Shown: positions 1 through 8,517 of the stretch, in pieces
How the letters are laid out: each line of letters begins with the position of its first letter
Position numbering within the stretch: position 1 is the stretch's first letter
Assembly (NCBI GenBank): GCA_947625015.1
Contig: CANQMR010000012.1
Span: 1 to 64,000 of the forward strand
Origin: an uncultured Lachnospiraceae bacterium
GTDB taxonomy: Bacteria > Bacillota > Clostridia > Lachnospirales > Lachnospiraceae
Length of the DNA stretch: 64,000 nt
Direction: 5' to 3'
Translations under genes and position numbers: made by a program
Notes under the pieces: generated by a model
Database searches by the model: none
Seen by the model: the letters and a program-made list of their open reading frames with translations, nothing else
What the model was told of the DNA's origin: nothing

Positions 1-21
1 ATAAAGAAAAACTGTATGATT

Positions 22-56
22 GGGAAGAGGTATTTTACTTCTTCCCTTTATTTTGC
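22..56 (+). terminator. Rho-independent terminator of a gene left of the window
   Basis: GGGAAGAGGT and ACTTCTTCCC form a stem with one wobble pair around a short AT loop, followed by TTTATTTTG. The orientation fits a plus-strand gene that ends before base 1. Confidence 0.55.
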
Positions 57-258
57 CAATTAAAATTATACACTAACCTATAATCCGCTTAATCAGTCCA
101 AGATTTTGTCCGCATCCTCATTTGAATCAAAAATCATCCTCCCCACATTTTATCATTTTCCTTATCCCCGCTAATTTTTATGATAAACTTATCCCAAAAT
201 TATATGCTTTCTCTGAATGCTGCTGTTAAAAGCGCAAAATCTGTCAATCAGTATTTTT

Positions 259-367
259 TTATTTCATCTGTTCCTCCCAGAACGCCACCGCCAAAATAGC
301 CGGGCCACAACTGCCAAGATGTGCGCTCATCCTGTCGCCCACCGAACTGCCCCATACAGAATAACAG
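259..367 (-). pseudogene. Remnant of the double-hydrolase lipoprotein gene, copy A
   Basis: Read on the minus strand this matches two separate parts of the intact gene at 8518-10476: the region around its SLWGG and GYFGGG codons (8802-8880) and its last nine codons plus stop (8518-8551), joined by an internal deletion. The 5' side is fused directly to a copy of the promoter and leader of that gene (368-389). The reading frame is broken, so this is a decayed duplicate and not a gene. Seen directly by alignment by eye. Confidence 0.75.
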
Positions 368-379
368 TCTGTATTTGAT

Positions 380-426
380 TATAAAAAAACTCCCCTTTAT
401 GCCAGCTTTTCCAGCATAAAAGGGAG
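380..426 (-). terminator. Terminator of the HD-domain gene
   Basis: CTCCCCTTTATGC pairs with GCATAAAAGGGAG (12 of 13 positions) and on the minus strand is followed by seven T. It lies just downstream of the stop of the HD-domain gene. Confidence 0.8.
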
Positions 427-453
427 AGGATTCAATTTCGTAGAAAGCAAGCC

Positions 454-999
454 TCATGGAGAGAATGTTTTAAGAGCTTCGATTGTCTGAAGAATCAAGT
501 CGTCTAAGGTCCAGCCAAGCATATCTGCGCCGCGCTTTATCACTTCCCGGTCACAGCCCGCGGCAAACCCCTTTGACTTGAATTTCTTTTTCACTGACTT
601 CAATTCCAAATCCTGCACGCTCTTAGACGGCCTCATAAGAACCACGGCCCCGATCAATCCCGTCAGTTCATCTACCGCATACAATACCTTCTCCATCTCA
701 TGCTCTGGTTCTATGTCCACGGTTATTGCGTATCCGTGGCTTGCAGTAGCATGAATTATTCTCTCATCTACGCCCCGCTCACGCATAATTTTCTGGCTCT
801 TAATACAATGCTGCTCGGGAAACTGTTCAAAATCCAGATCATGCAATAATCCTACGATTCCCCAAAAATCTTTTTCATCTCCATACCCAAGTTTTTCGGC
901 AAAATATCGCATCGTCTGTTCAACCGTCTGCGCATGTTTCAAATGAAACTCCTCCTGATTATATTCGGTCAATAAATTCCATGCTTCTTCTCTGTTCAT
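454..999 (-). CDS. HD-domain phosphohydrolase, 181 aa
   Basis: A small single-domain protein of the HD superfamily (metal-dependent phosphohydrolases). The signature is visible as HAQTV near residue 21, the LLHDLDFEQFP motif around residues 52-62, an HATASHG segment near residue 83 and a DEL motif near residue 109, which together give the H...HD...H...D metal ligands. There is no cyclase or REL domain, so the substrate cannot be named; relatives are often annotated as HDIG hydrolases. It has its own promoter (1061-1088) and terminator (380-426) and is therefore monocistronic. Confidence 0.85.
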   Translation of the reverse strand: MNREEAWNLLTEYNQEEFHLKHAQTVEQTMRYFAEKLGYGDEKDFWGIVGLLHDLDFEQFPEQHCIKSQKIMRERGVDERIIHATASHGYAITVDIEPEHEMEKVLYAVDELTGLIGAVVLMRPSKSVQDLELKSVKKKFKSKGFAAGCDREVIKRGADMLGWTLDDLILQTIEALKTFSP

Positions 1000-1060
1000 T
1001 CCCAGTCTCCTTATCTCATTACTAAATCATATAATAATCCACTCACTCTCCATATAACCT

Positions 1061-1088
1061 AGTTTACCACAGGATTATTATGTGTCAA
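1061..1088 (-). promoter_or_regulatory. Promoter of the HD-domain gene
   Basis: TTGACA, 16-bp spacer, TAAACT on the minus strand, about 60 bp upstream of the start codon. Confidence 0.6.
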
Positions 1089-1159
1089 CCATTCATTGGC
1101 AACTTTTTCTTTATTTCCTATCATATGTGGAACTGGTCTAACTGAAAGATCATATCAAA

Positions 1160-1864
1160 TCAATTGTTCAATTTTTTCCTGTCCACACTTATAAGCAGGA
1201 CTGAAATATAATACCCGACATACACGAATAATCCCATAATCGCAACATAATCAAGCAAAAACAATCCCAGCGGCTTCTCAAAATCAAGGAACACAAAATG
1301 ATACCGCAGGAGCATATAATTTCCAAAGTCCCGTTTAACAAAAGCATAAGCTCCATAGACTGCAATCAAAGTAGCTATCGTGCGAAGTGTCCATTTGCAA
1401 ACTTTCGATAATTTTTTTGTGAGTTTCCTTGCCATGCTCATAATCCCGCTCCAATGCAATCCAAGGTGCAATGACAGAAATACAAATCCCCAATAGGCCG
1501 AGAGCATATGAAGTGTCTGCGCCACTGCCTGCCCGCCTCTTATTCCCAAAAATGAAAAAACGGTACGGGACAGCAGGATACCGCTTACCATGGAACCGCA
1601 CATGGCAAGCAACACAAGAACCGCAAGCGTTGTCTGCACAATGCGATAAGGGGTGTATTTCCCCTTAAGTACACTGCCACTCCACTTGCGGTTCAAAATA
1701 TGATGTAAAACAACCAAGGCAAACATTCCGGTGCCGAGCCATTCATGGACAGCTTCCCCAACGGTGGGATTGCTGCCGTACACCAGACTGTACGACATTA
1801 AAAGCAACAGGGTGGCTGTCATGAGAATATCAACTGTAATTTTCAATATTTGCTTCGATTTCAT
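1160..1864 (-). CDS. DUF4405-type membrane protein, 234 aa
   Basis: An integral membrane protein with about five or six hydrophobic segments. Paired histidines in helices (HEWLG and LHHILNRKW in the first third, LHMLSAYWGF and LHLGLHW in the middle) resemble b-type haem ligands, which matches the DUF4405 family of cytochrome-b-like proteins. It is the last gene of the operon that begins with the aldo/keto reductase at 5601; the gap to the preceding gene is about 18 bp. A role in moving electrons from the reductases of this operon to the membrane is inference. Confidence 0.75.
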   Translation of the reverse strand: MKSKQILKITVDILMTATLLLLMSYSLVYGSNPTVGEAVHEWLGTGMFALVVLHHILNRKWSGSVLKGKYTPYRIVQTTLAVLVLLAMCGSMVSGILLSRTVFSFLGIRGGQAVAQTLHMLSAYWGFVFLSLHLGLHWSGIMSMARKLTKKLSKVCKWTLRTIATLIAVYGAYAFVKRDFGNYMLLRYHFVFLDFEKPLGLFLLDYVAIMGLFVYVGYYISVLLISVDRKKLNN

Positions 1865-1882
1865 AATAATTTTTCTACACTT

Positions 1883-2620
1883 TCAATCCAGTTTTCCATA
1901 GACCTCATCCGTCACGGCTTCGCACCACTCGGTATGGCTTTCCTCGCCTGGAACCTCCACCGCAAGGTGCTGGAACCAGCAGTCTTTCGCTGCTCCGTGC
2001 CAGTGCTTTACATTTGCAGGAATATTAACTACATCTCCGGGGTGAAGCTCCTGCGCCTCTTTTCCTTCCTCCTGATACCAGCCGCGACCAGCAACACAGA
2101 GTAACATTTGTCCGCCGCCGCTTTTCGCATGGTGGATGTGCCAGTTGTTACGGCAGCCGGGCTCAAAGGTCACGTTGAACACCGGCACCTGCGCTGTGGA
2201 AACAGGCGCGAGATAGCTCTGCCCGATGAAATACTGCGCAAACGCATCGTTTTTTTCGCCCACAGGGAAGACCGAAAGATCCTTTGCCGGAGTGCCCTCC
2301 TCTTCGCCATAGACTTCCGCAATCAACGGAAAAGCGCTCCATGCTTTCGGCCAGCCGCAGTAAAAAGCAAGCTGAGTAACAATCTCCACAGCCTCCGTCC
2401 TGGTAACACCGTGTTCCTTACCCAAAGCAAGGTGGCTTTTTAGCTGCGGGTAAAGCCCCGCCGAGAACAGTGCCGCTATTGTAACCATACTCCTGTCTCT
2501 GGGCGAAAGTTTATCTTCCCGCGACCATACCTCTCCGAACAATACGTCGTCATTCAGTTCCGCAAATTTGGGCGCAAGACTGCCAAGCATGTCGCGTCCC
2601 GCCGTTTGTTTCTTTGCCAT
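1883..2620 (-). CDS. Carboxymuconolactone decarboxylase/cupin fusion, 245 aa
   Basis: The N-terminal half (about residues 20-105, with LSPRDRSMVTIAAL and the helix around LKSHLALGKEHG) is a carboxymuconolactone decarboxylase/AhpD-like fold. The C-terminal half (about residues 145-225, WHIHHAKSGGGQMLL, GDVVNIPANVKHWHGA) is a cupin barrel with a histidine-rich metal site. The CMD half lacks a CxxC pair, so it is not an AhpD-type peroxidase. The start at 2620 is preferred over an ATG two codons earlier because GGGAGG then sits seven bases upstream. Fused CMD-cupin proteins commonly occur beside aldo/keto reductases and flavodoxins in Firmicutes; the substrate is unknown. Confidence 0.85.
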   Translation of the reverse strand: MAKKQTAGRDMLGSLAPKFAELNDDVLFGEVWSREDKLSPRDRSMVTIAALFSAGLYPQLKSHLALGKEHGVTRTEAVEIVTQLAFYCGWPKAWSAFPLIAEVYGEEEGTPAKDLSVFPVGEKNDAFAQYFIGQSYLAPVSTAQVPVFNVTFEPGCRNNWHIHHAKSGGGQMLLCVAGRGWYQEEGKEAQELHPGDVVNIPANVKHWHGAAKDCWFQHLAVEVPGEESHTEWCEAVTDEVYGKLD

Positions 2621-2632
2621 ATTCATTCCTCC

Positions 2633-3793
2633 CTATCTACACTGGTCAAGGATTTCCAACAGTTCCTCCTTGGTAAATTTCTTGCAACAGCCTCCGGTCA
2701 GCACCGTACTGTCCGCAACCGCTTTATAATCAGTGTCCTCTGCAATTCCCATTTCAGAAAAGGTTCCCGGCAGTCCAACTTCCCTGATAAATGCCACCAG
2801 TGAATCAAGAAAAGCATTCGCAAGTTCCTCTTCCGATTTTCCGTTAGGATCAATACCCCACACATTTACCGCCAGCCTTGCAAACTGGGGCGCTGCTTCC
2901 GGAAGCATATAGCAATACAGCACCGGATGAATGACCGCGAGCCCCTGTCCATGGTTGCAGTCAGTATAAGCGCCGAGCTGATGTTCTAACATATGCGCCT
3001 GAAAATCCGTGACCTTTCCAATCTTTAAGATGCCGTTTTCGCCCATCGCCGCCGCCCAGACAAGTTCACTTCTTGCTTCAATGTCCTGCGGATCCTTTAA
3101 TGTCGCCCGCAGATTGCGGATAATATTTCTCTGACAGGCTTCGTTAATCTCGTCGGAAAGGTTCGTCTCCCGCGGAGAGCCCATATAAGTTTCCATACAA
3201 TGGGACAGCGCATCAAACGCCCCGGAAACAACCTGTTTCATCGGCATCGTCATTGTATAGACCGGATCAAGGATTGCAAAATCATAAAACGCGCCCCACA
3301 ACGGCCCTTTGACTTTCTTTTCCTCATTGGTGATCACCGCGCCGTTATTCATCTCCGCGCCGGTGCCAAACGCAGTCACCACAGCGCCCATCGGAATAAA
3401 CGCAGTTGGGCCGCCATGTTTTTCGATTTCCAGTTCCCACAGATCCTCGTCCGTCTTCGCCTGTGCAGACACGACCTTGCAGCAATCAATGACACTGCCG
3501 CCGCCCACAGCAAGGATAAAATCGATCTTATTCTCACGGGCAAGCCGCGCGCCCTCCTGCACCTTGGCATAGGTAGGATTTGACATGATACCGGAAAATT
3601 CTGTGACATTCTTTCCGGCATCAGTAAGAAGCTCCATCAGTTCATCATAAATGCCGTTCTTTTTAATCGAACCGCCGCCATAGGCAAGCATCACATTTTT
3701 TCCCGCTTTTGCAAGCTCCGCCGGCAAATTCTTCCCGGCTGCTTTTTCTCCAAAATAGACCGTTACGGGATAACGGTAAGTAAATGCATTCAT
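2633..3793 (-). CDS. Iron-containing alcohol dehydrogenase (YqhD/BdhA-like), 386 aa
   Basis: A group III iron-dependent alcohol dehydrogenase that reduces aldehydes to alcohols with NAD(P)H in the cytoplasm. The nucleotide-binding segment AVGGGSVID lies near residues 95-103, and metal ligands are visible in GAFDALSHCME (Asp and His), MLEHQLGAY and DCNHGQGLAV. Length is normal for the BDH/YqhD branch, to which the wording of these motifs points. It follows the two aldo/keto reductases with a 23-bp gap, which suggests a shared carbonyl-reducing or detoxifying role. The actual substrate cannot be read from sequence. Confidence 0.93.
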   Translation of the reverse strand: MNAFTYRYPVTVYFGEKAAGKNLPAELAKAGKNVMLAYGGGSIKKNGIYDELMELLTDAGKNVTEFSGIMSNPTYAKVQEGARLARENKIDFILAVGGGSVIDCCKVVSAQAKTDEDLWELEIEKHGGPTAFIPMGAVVTAFGTGAEMNNGAVITNEEKKVKGPLWGAFYDFAILDPVYTMTMPMKQVVSGAFDALSHCMETYMGSPRETNLSDEINEACQRNIIRNLRATLKDPQDIEARSELVWAAAMGENGILKIGKVTDFQAHMLEHQLGAYTDCNHGQGLAVIHPVLYCYMLPEAAPQFARLAVNVWGIDPNGKSEEELANAFLDSLVAFIREVGLPGTFSEMGIAEDTDYKAVADSTVLTGGCCKKFTKEELLEILDQCR

Positions 3794-3816
3794 CGTTAAA
3801 AATCTCCTTCCTATAT

Positions 3817-4656
3817 TTATCGTCTATGCAGCGCCCGGACAAAGTTCGGATCAAAATGATTGACGATCTCGCTGTGTCCGATGTCAAACGGTGCGATCTC
3901 CTTCATTTCTTCATCGGTAAGACTAAAATTCCAAATATCGAAATTCTGTTCCATACGTTCCTTGTGTGTGGACTTCGGGATCACGACAACGCCCCGCTGT
4001 ACATTCCACCGCAGAGCAACCTGGGCGGCAGATTTCCCATATTTCCTGCCAATCTGTGTCAGAACCGGATCAGTAAAAATTCCATGCTTTCCCTCTGCAA
4101 AGGGTCCCCACGCTTCCGGCTGCACTTCATATTCTTTCATCAGCGACAGCGCATCCGGCTGCTGAAAAAACGGATGCAGTTCTACCTGATTGACCATCGG
4201 AATGACGTCCACCGTCTCACAAAAATCTGCCAGCACATGGGGATAGAAGTTGCAAACGCCGATGGCGCGAACGCGCCCTTCCTTGTATAGTTCTTCGAGC
4301 GCACGCCATGCGCCGTAATAGTCGCCCATGGGCTGATGCAAAAGATAAAGATCTAAGTAATCCAGTCCCAGCTTTTTTAAGGAAATCTCAAATGCCTGCT
4401 TTGCACCCTCATAGCTGGAATCCGATACCCACAGTTTGGTGGTAATAAACAGGTCGTCCCTGCAAGCTCCGCTCTTTTTGAGAGCCGCGCCGACTGCTTC
4501 CTCATTTCCGTAAGATGCCGCTGTGTCAATCAACCGATAGCCCACGCTGATGGCGTCTAATACCGCCTGCTCGCACTCTCCCGGATCGCGCATTTGAAAG
4601 ACGCCGAAACCCTCCATAGGCATTTTGATTCCGTTGTTCAAAATCGTGTATTCCAT
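3817..4656 (-). CDS. Aldo/keto reductase, 279 aa
   Basis: An NADPH-dependent carbonyl reductase with the (beta/alpha)8 fold. The catalytic tetrad can be followed as DTAASYGNEEAVG (Asp and Tyr), TTKLW (Lys) and LLHQP (His). The C-terminal IPKSTHKERMEQNFDIW segment is the usual coenzyme-binding loop. It is paralogous to the next gene upstream, sharing length and domain order but clearly diverged. Start supported by GGGAG eight bases upstream. A TATAAT about 25 bp before the start may give it some independent transcription, but no convincing -35 box is seen. Confidence 0.95.
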   Translation of the reverse strand: MEYTILNNGIKMPMEGFGVFQMRDPGECEQAVLDAISVGYRLIDTAASYGNEEAVGAALKKSGACRDDLFITTKLWVSDSSYEGAKQAFEISLKKLGLDYLDLYLLHQPMGDYYGAWRALEELYKEGRVRAIGVCNFYPHVLADFCETVDVIPMVNQVELHPFFQQPDALSLMKEYEVQPEAWGPFAEGKHGIFTDPVLTQIGRKYGKSAAQVALRWNVQRGVVVIPKSTHKERMEQNFDIWNFSLTDEEMKEIAPFDIGHSEIVNHFDPNFVRALHRR

Positions 4657-4761
4657 AATATTCTCCCTTCTATCGGTTCCATGATTATAGATTGTAACTG
4701 TTCAACCTGCTCCATTCACAAAGTTGCACTTTGGGGCCCTTTGCGGCTGACTGAACTGTTA

Positions 4762-5601
4762 CTACAGATCTGCCTGCAATTCCATTGTCGCATAAGCCGC
4801 GATCATTTCCGGAGTTGCTGTGTAGTACCGCTTGTTTTTGTTCACCTTTGCAATCTGTGCCATATCTTCGTCAGAAAGGACAAAGTCAAAAATATCGAAG
4901 TTGTCGCGGATATGGTCAGGATTCTTGGAGCCGGGAATCACCACATTGCCGCTCTGAATATGCCAGCGAAGGATGATCTGCGCATTGCTCTTTCCGTACT
5001 TTTTCGCAAGTTCCGTAAATACCGGTTCTTCCCGCAGGCTCTTGTCTCCATGTCCCAGCGGATACCAAGCCATCAGACCCATGCCTGTCTCGGCAAGAAT
5101 CTTTTTCAATTCCGTCTGCGGATAGTACGGATGCGCTTCCACCTGAACCACCTGTGGTTTCAGTTCCATCGTACCAATTGCCTCCTTCAAAAGCTCATCA
5201 GGGAAGTTGGAAAGTCCGATAGCTTTGACCTTGCCAGCTTTGACCGCCTTTTCGATGTTTCGGTAGCCCTCGCGCCAGTTGTCGGTAGGCTGATGTAAAA
5301 ACAGCAAATCGATATAGTCCGTACCAAGTCTTTTCAGTGTTTCGTCTACCGCGGTCTCTTTTTCATAGACCGTCGGCCAGAGCTTCGTCACAAGAAAGAT
5401 TTCTTCTCTCGGCACGCCGCTCTTTTTGATGCCTCGTCCCGTTCCGCTCTCGTTCATGTAGCCGTTCGCCGTATCGATCAAACGCACGCCGCTTTTTAAA
5501 GCGCTTTCCACAGACGCTTCCGCCTCGGCAGGGGACATCATAAACACGCCGATTCCCGCCATAGGCATTTTAACTTTGTTGTTCAATGTAATGTATTCCA
5601 T
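4762..5601 (-). CDS. Aldo/keto reductase, first gene of the LysR-type operon, 279 aa
   Basis: Second aldo/keto reductase of the operon. Catalytic residues are visible in DTANGYMNESGTG, LVTKLWPTVYEK and LFLHQPTDNW; the coenzyme loop is IPGSKNPDHIRDNFDIFDF. AGGAGG stands eight bases before the ATG. It is the promoter-proximal gene of a five-gene operon (5601 to 1160) and is preceded by the operator/promoter unit at 5635-5702. The pairing with an iron alcohol dehydrogenase and the matching promoter on the flavodoxin/esterase operon suggest a response to a reactive carbonyl or quinone-like compound; this is inference. Confidence 0.95.
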   Translation of the reverse strand: MEYITLNNKVKMPMAGIGVFMMSPAEAEASVESALKSGVRLIDTANGYMNESGTGRGIKKSGVPREEIFLVTKLWPTVYEKETAVDETLKRLGTDYIDLLFLHQPTDNWREGYRNIEKAVKAGKVKAIGLSNFPDELLKEAIGTMELKPQVVQVEAHPYYPQTELKKILAETGMGLMAWYPLGHGDKSLREEPVFTELAKKYGKSNAQIILRWHIQSGNVVIPGSKNPDHIRDNFDIFDFVLSDEDMAQIAKVNKNKRYYTATPEMIAAYATMELQADL

Positions 5602-5634
5602 AATAAATACCTCCTGTTGTTTGTTTGTGATTCT

Positions 5635-5702
5635 ATTTTAACCCTCCCCGTCTGGCAGCGGAAGTCTCAATTAGTTCAGCAGTTCTTACCACAGGTTAGA
5701 AC
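5635..5702 (-). promoter_or_regulatory. LysR-type operator and promoter of the aldo/keto reductase operon
   Basis: A 21-bp palindrome (half-sites GTTCTTACC and GGTTAGAAC around ACA, 5682-5702) is followed on the minus strand after 41 bp by a -10 box TAAAAT (5635-5640), with no good -35 box. The centre of the palindrome falls near -65, the usual place of a LysR recognition site. The same arrangement recurs at 10497-10564 with identical spacing. Confidence 0.65.
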
Positions 5703-5706
5703 TCAT

Positions 5707-5744
5707 AAAAATACCCGCCCACAAATCAATAGTGCGGACGGGTA
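5707..5744 (-). terminator. Terminator of the esterase/flavodoxin operon
   Basis: TACCCGTCC pairs with GGCGGGTA (one G-U pair) on the minus strand and is followed by TTTTTA. It lies just after the stop of the flavoredoxin-like gene and ahead of the operator at 5682-5702. Confidence 0.65.
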
Positions 5745-5768
5745 CAGGGTACAGAATCCTGAATCTCG

Positions 5769-6320
5769 TTACTTCAGCTTTGCGCCGTCTTTGAAAGCGT
5801 TTCCTACCTTCTCACCCAGGCGGATATAAGCGGCAGCCACAGGATCAAAGATAATCGCATCCAGCTTTTTGTAGTCCACATTGCCGTCCGTCAGAATGCT
5901 CTCATCTGCGCAGACATTGACAATCTCACCGATCACATTGCCGTCTTCGTTAAACTTAACAAGCTTACATTCCAGCGTCAACGGTAGCTCGTTGATAATC
6001 GGCGCATTTACAAATTCACTTTTCACTGTGGTAAATCCTGCTTTTTCCATTTTATCCGGCTCTTTATTAGCGGAAACGATTCCTACATAATCACAGGGTA
6101 CGACAGTTTCCGCAGTGGCGAAACTTACCGTAAATGCTTCCGTCGCTTTGATGTTGTCCGTAGTCTTGTGGGCGCTTAAGCACAGCATGACGGTATTGGC
6201 GCCATACTGCCCGCCCCATGCAGCGTTCATCAGGTTCGGTTTCCCGTTTTCATCATAGGTGCCGATCATCAGCACCGGCTGCGGATAGACCCATGGTTTT
6301 GATCCAAAATTTTTTCTCAC
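5769..6320 (-). CDS. Flavin reductase-like (flavoredoxin) protein, 183 aa
   Basis: An FMN-binding split-barrel protein of the flavin reductase-like/flavoredoxin family, recognised from the N-terminal KPWVYPQPVLMIGTYDENGKPNLM segment, AAWGG, and the middle LSAHKTTDNIKATEAFTVSFA stretch typical of the family. Length is normal. The start is GTG, with AAGGAGGG seven bases upstream. It is the last gene of the operon that begins at 10476. Probable cytoplasmic electron carrier or flavin reductase; partner unknown. Confidence 0.88.
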   Translation of the reverse strand: MRKNFGSKPWVYPQPVLMIGTYDENGKPNLMNAAWGGQYGANTVMLCLSAHKTTDNIKATEAFTVSFATAETVVPCDYVGIVSANKEPDKMEKAGFTTVKSEFVNAPIINELPLTLECKLVKFNEDGNVIGEIVNVCADESILTDGNVDYKKLDAIIFDPVAAAYIRLGEKVGNAFKDGAKLK

Positions 6321-6334
6321 TGTTTTTCCCTCCT

Positions 6335-7087
6335 TTATTTTCCGAACAACCAGCCCATGATATTTTCATCGTAGGCAAACAGTCCTCCGCCTCCATGCTG
6401 GTTGTTCATTCCTCTCTCTCTAAAATAGCTGTCCTCTTTGATGTCCAGCACTAAAATTTCGTTGATTTCCGATTCAGTGAGCCCCTGCCGCTCATACAGA
6501 CCGTATAAGGTATCATAGGCATGTTTGGTCGGTTCGGAGCCATAATATTCATCGTCTTCTCCTACAGCGAGATACACCGGCGTCCGGCTTTCTGCCAGAA
6601 CCTCCAAATCCCCATCCCACTGCGAAGAACAGTGAAGATATGCCGTGAACAGTTCCGGGCGCTTGCCCATCACAAGGGACATGGTTTCTCCGCCGCCGGA
6701 ATAGCCGTTTGCATATACCTTTGTGTGGTCGATGTTGTAGCTTTCAAGGAAATATTCCAACAGAGCTATCGTCTGATCGGCGGAAGTTTCGCCCCAGTCG
6801 GAAAGCTGGGGGGCCACAACAATCATTTCTTCGTTATACTTCTGCGCTTCAAATCCATAACTTTCCGCCTCCAGATTACGCCCTACACCCTGAAAATACA
6901 ACCCTTCATAGCCCGGAAGCGTAAAGAACAGCGCATAGGGGCGGCTGCCGTCGTAGCTATCGGGAATATACACATTATAATGAATATCCCCATCATCCGG
7001 CGAGTGATATATGTTGTCAATCACAAAGCCGCGGTAAGTTTCGGTTCCGGCGTCTATAGAATATTCCGTACCGGAACCATTCATCAT
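6335..7087 (-). CDS. Alpha/beta hydrolase (PHB depolymerase/feruloyl esterase-like), 250 aa
   Basis: A serine esterase of the alpha/beta hydrolase fold. The nucleophile elbow is GYSGGGE (Ser near residue 129), an acid is likely in VGEDDEYYG, and the catalytic His in the C-terminal NNQHGGGG segment. Two starts are possible: a GTG at 7105, which leaves no spacing from its AAAGGA, and an ATG at 7087 whose ATGA overlaps the stop of the preceding flavodoxin gene; the latter looks better and implies translational coupling. Unlike its operon partners it has no signal peptide, which is odd for this family. Confidence 0.82.
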   Translation of the reverse strand: MMNGSGTEYSIDAGTETYRGFVIDNIYHSPDDGDIHYNVYIPDSYDGSRPYALFFTLPGYEGLYFQGVGRNLEAESYGFEAQKYNEEMIVVAPQLSDWGETSADQTIALLEYFLESYNIDHTKVYANGYSGGGETMSLVMGKRPELFTAYLHCSSQWDGDLEVLAESRTPVYLAVGEDDEYYGSEPTKHAYDTLYGLYERQGLTESEINEILVLDIKEDSYFRERGMNNQHGGGGLFAYDENIMGWLFGK

Positions 7088-7791
7088 TCCAAGCCCGATA
7101 CCCACTCCTTTACTTCTTCTTCAGAAGCACTTGACTGGAAACGCTGACCTTCTAGCCAGTCCCCGGTTCCGGCTGCGTCACGCAGCAGCTTTCCGCTCTC
7201 TCCCAATCCGGAAGAGGAAGAAGTGCAGAATGGAATCACTGTCTTGCCTGTAAAATCGTTAGAAGAAATGAAAGTATCAACCGGCCACGCCGCAATGCCC
7301 CACCAGATAGGATAACCGATGAACACCGTATCGTATTCATTCCAGTTGTCGGGAACGGCATTTTCCAATTCTACGGCTCGCAGGGATTCATCATCATGCT
7401 CGCGTGATACGCGGCTGTCCCGATCTGTCCAGTCCAAATCGTCAGCGGTATAAGGTTTTGTCGGCACCAGTTCAAACAGGTCACCGCCTGTGGCATCTGC
7501 GATATATCCGGCAACCGCTTCGGTATTGCCTGTGGCAGAAAAGTACACAACCAGCGTTTTTCCACTGTCCGCCCCGGTTGTTTCATCCGAAGCTTCTGAT
7601 TCGTCGGATGTTTCAGAAGAATCCATATCCGCTGATTCACCGGATGAATCCGCCGACCCGGAACTACTATCCGACAGTATACTTTCTCCGTCGGCGTTTC
7701 CCGAATTGCTGCTCTCCCCATTCTGACCGGAACAGGCCGCAAGGGAAAATACCATAGTCATACATAACAAAATTGCCAAAAATTTCTTCAT
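7084..7791 (-). CDS. Flavodoxin-like lipoprotein, 235 aa
   Basis: Signal peptide followed by a lipobox (FSLAACSGQ), then a Ser/Asp-rich linker of about 60 residues, then a flavodoxin domain. The FMN phosphate loop is YFSATGNTEAVA, with the later IGYPIWWG and PFCTSSSSGLG loops of the Flavodoxin_4 family. A lipid-anchored flavodoxin would work outside the membrane, which is unusual because classical flavodoxins are cytoplasmic. ATG at 7791 is chosen because AAAGGAG is eight bases upstream and the signal peptide then starts MKKF. Neighbour of a second exported flavodoxin. Confidence 0.88.
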   Translation of the reverse strand: MKKFLAILLCMTMVFSLAACSGQNGESSNSGNADGESILSDSSSGSADSSGESADMDSSETSDESEASDETTGADSGKTLVVYFSATGNTEAVAGYIADATGGDLFELVPTKPYTADDLDWTDRDSRVSREHDDESLRAVELENAVPDNWNEYDTVFIGYPIWWGIAAWPVDTFISSNDFTGKTVIPFCTSSSSGLGESGKLLRDAAGTGDWLEGQRFQSSASEEEVKEWVSGLE

Positions 7792-7860
7792 ATCATATGC
7801 TCCTTTCAAACTGTTTCTTAATTATTTTTATTATAATGAAATCGGAAACGATGCGGAAGT

Positions 7861-8487
7861 TTAATATTTTAACGTTCCTATCCAATTATCCACTTTTTTC
7901 TGTGTCGATTCATCATAGAAGTTGCGTCCTTTCAGCCACTTTGTCTTTGAGGAAATAACTGCATTTTGCTTCAAATGTTTTGCGCTGCTCCCAAGACCGC
8001 TGCTCATAGATGTGCAGAAAGGAACTACCGTTTTCTTTTTCAAATCGATGTTTTCCACCAGTGTGTACATAATATGCGGCGCCTCGCCCCACCAGATGGG
8101 ATAGCCAATGTAAACCACATCTGCCTTCTTTACTGCTTTTTTGATTGCTCCCAGATTTTTTATCTCCGGACGCACAGTACTCTTTGCCGGAGAAGCTGCG
8201 CTTTCATGCTCTGTGGTGACGCGGCTGTTTTCATCTCCCCAGTCCAAATCTTCTTCTGTATACGGATCCTTCGCCTTAATCTCAATCAGCTTCCCTTTGG
8301 TGTTTTTCTTGATCTTCTTTGCCACAGATTTCGTCGTTCCCGTATTGCTAAAATACAGCACTACCACATTCTTCTTTTTTGCCTTTGCCTGCGCTGGAAC
8401 GCTGATTGCTCCCACAGCAGCAGCTATCAGAACTGCCGCTATCAAACAGGATAATACACTGCCTCTTTTTAATTTTAATTCTTTCAT
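7861..8487 (-). CDS. Exported flavodoxin-like protein, 208 aa
   Basis: Begins with a basic segment and a hydrophobic stretch ending in PAQAKA, which reads as a cleavable signal peptide, followed by a flavodoxin domain. The FMN loop is YFSNTGTTKSVA, then IGYPIWWGEAPH and PFCTSMSSGLG. It is paralogous to the lipoprotein just downstream but has no lipobox and no acidic linker; its surface is very lysine rich. Two extracytoplasmic flavodoxins in one operon with secreted hydrolases suggest envelope electron transfer; function is inferred. Confidence 0.87.
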   Translation of the reverse strand: MKELKLKRGSVLSCLIAAVLIAAAVGAISVPAQAKAKKKNVVVLYFSNTGTTKSVAKKIKKNTKGKLIEIKAKDPYTEEDLDWGDENSRVTTEHESAASPAKSTVRPEIKNLGAIKKAVKKADVVYIGYPIWWGEAPHIMYTLVENIDLKKKTVVPFCTSMSSGLGSSAKHLKQNAVISSKTKWLKGRNFYDESTQKKVDNWIGTLKY

Positions 8488-8517
8488 TCACTTCACCATT
8501 CCTTTCCTTTTCATTTT

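Noticed and set aside
248-457. Open frame of 69 codons on the minus strand
   Set aside because: It is made of decayed hydrolase-gene pieces, a leader copy and the HD gene's terminator; no ribosome site.
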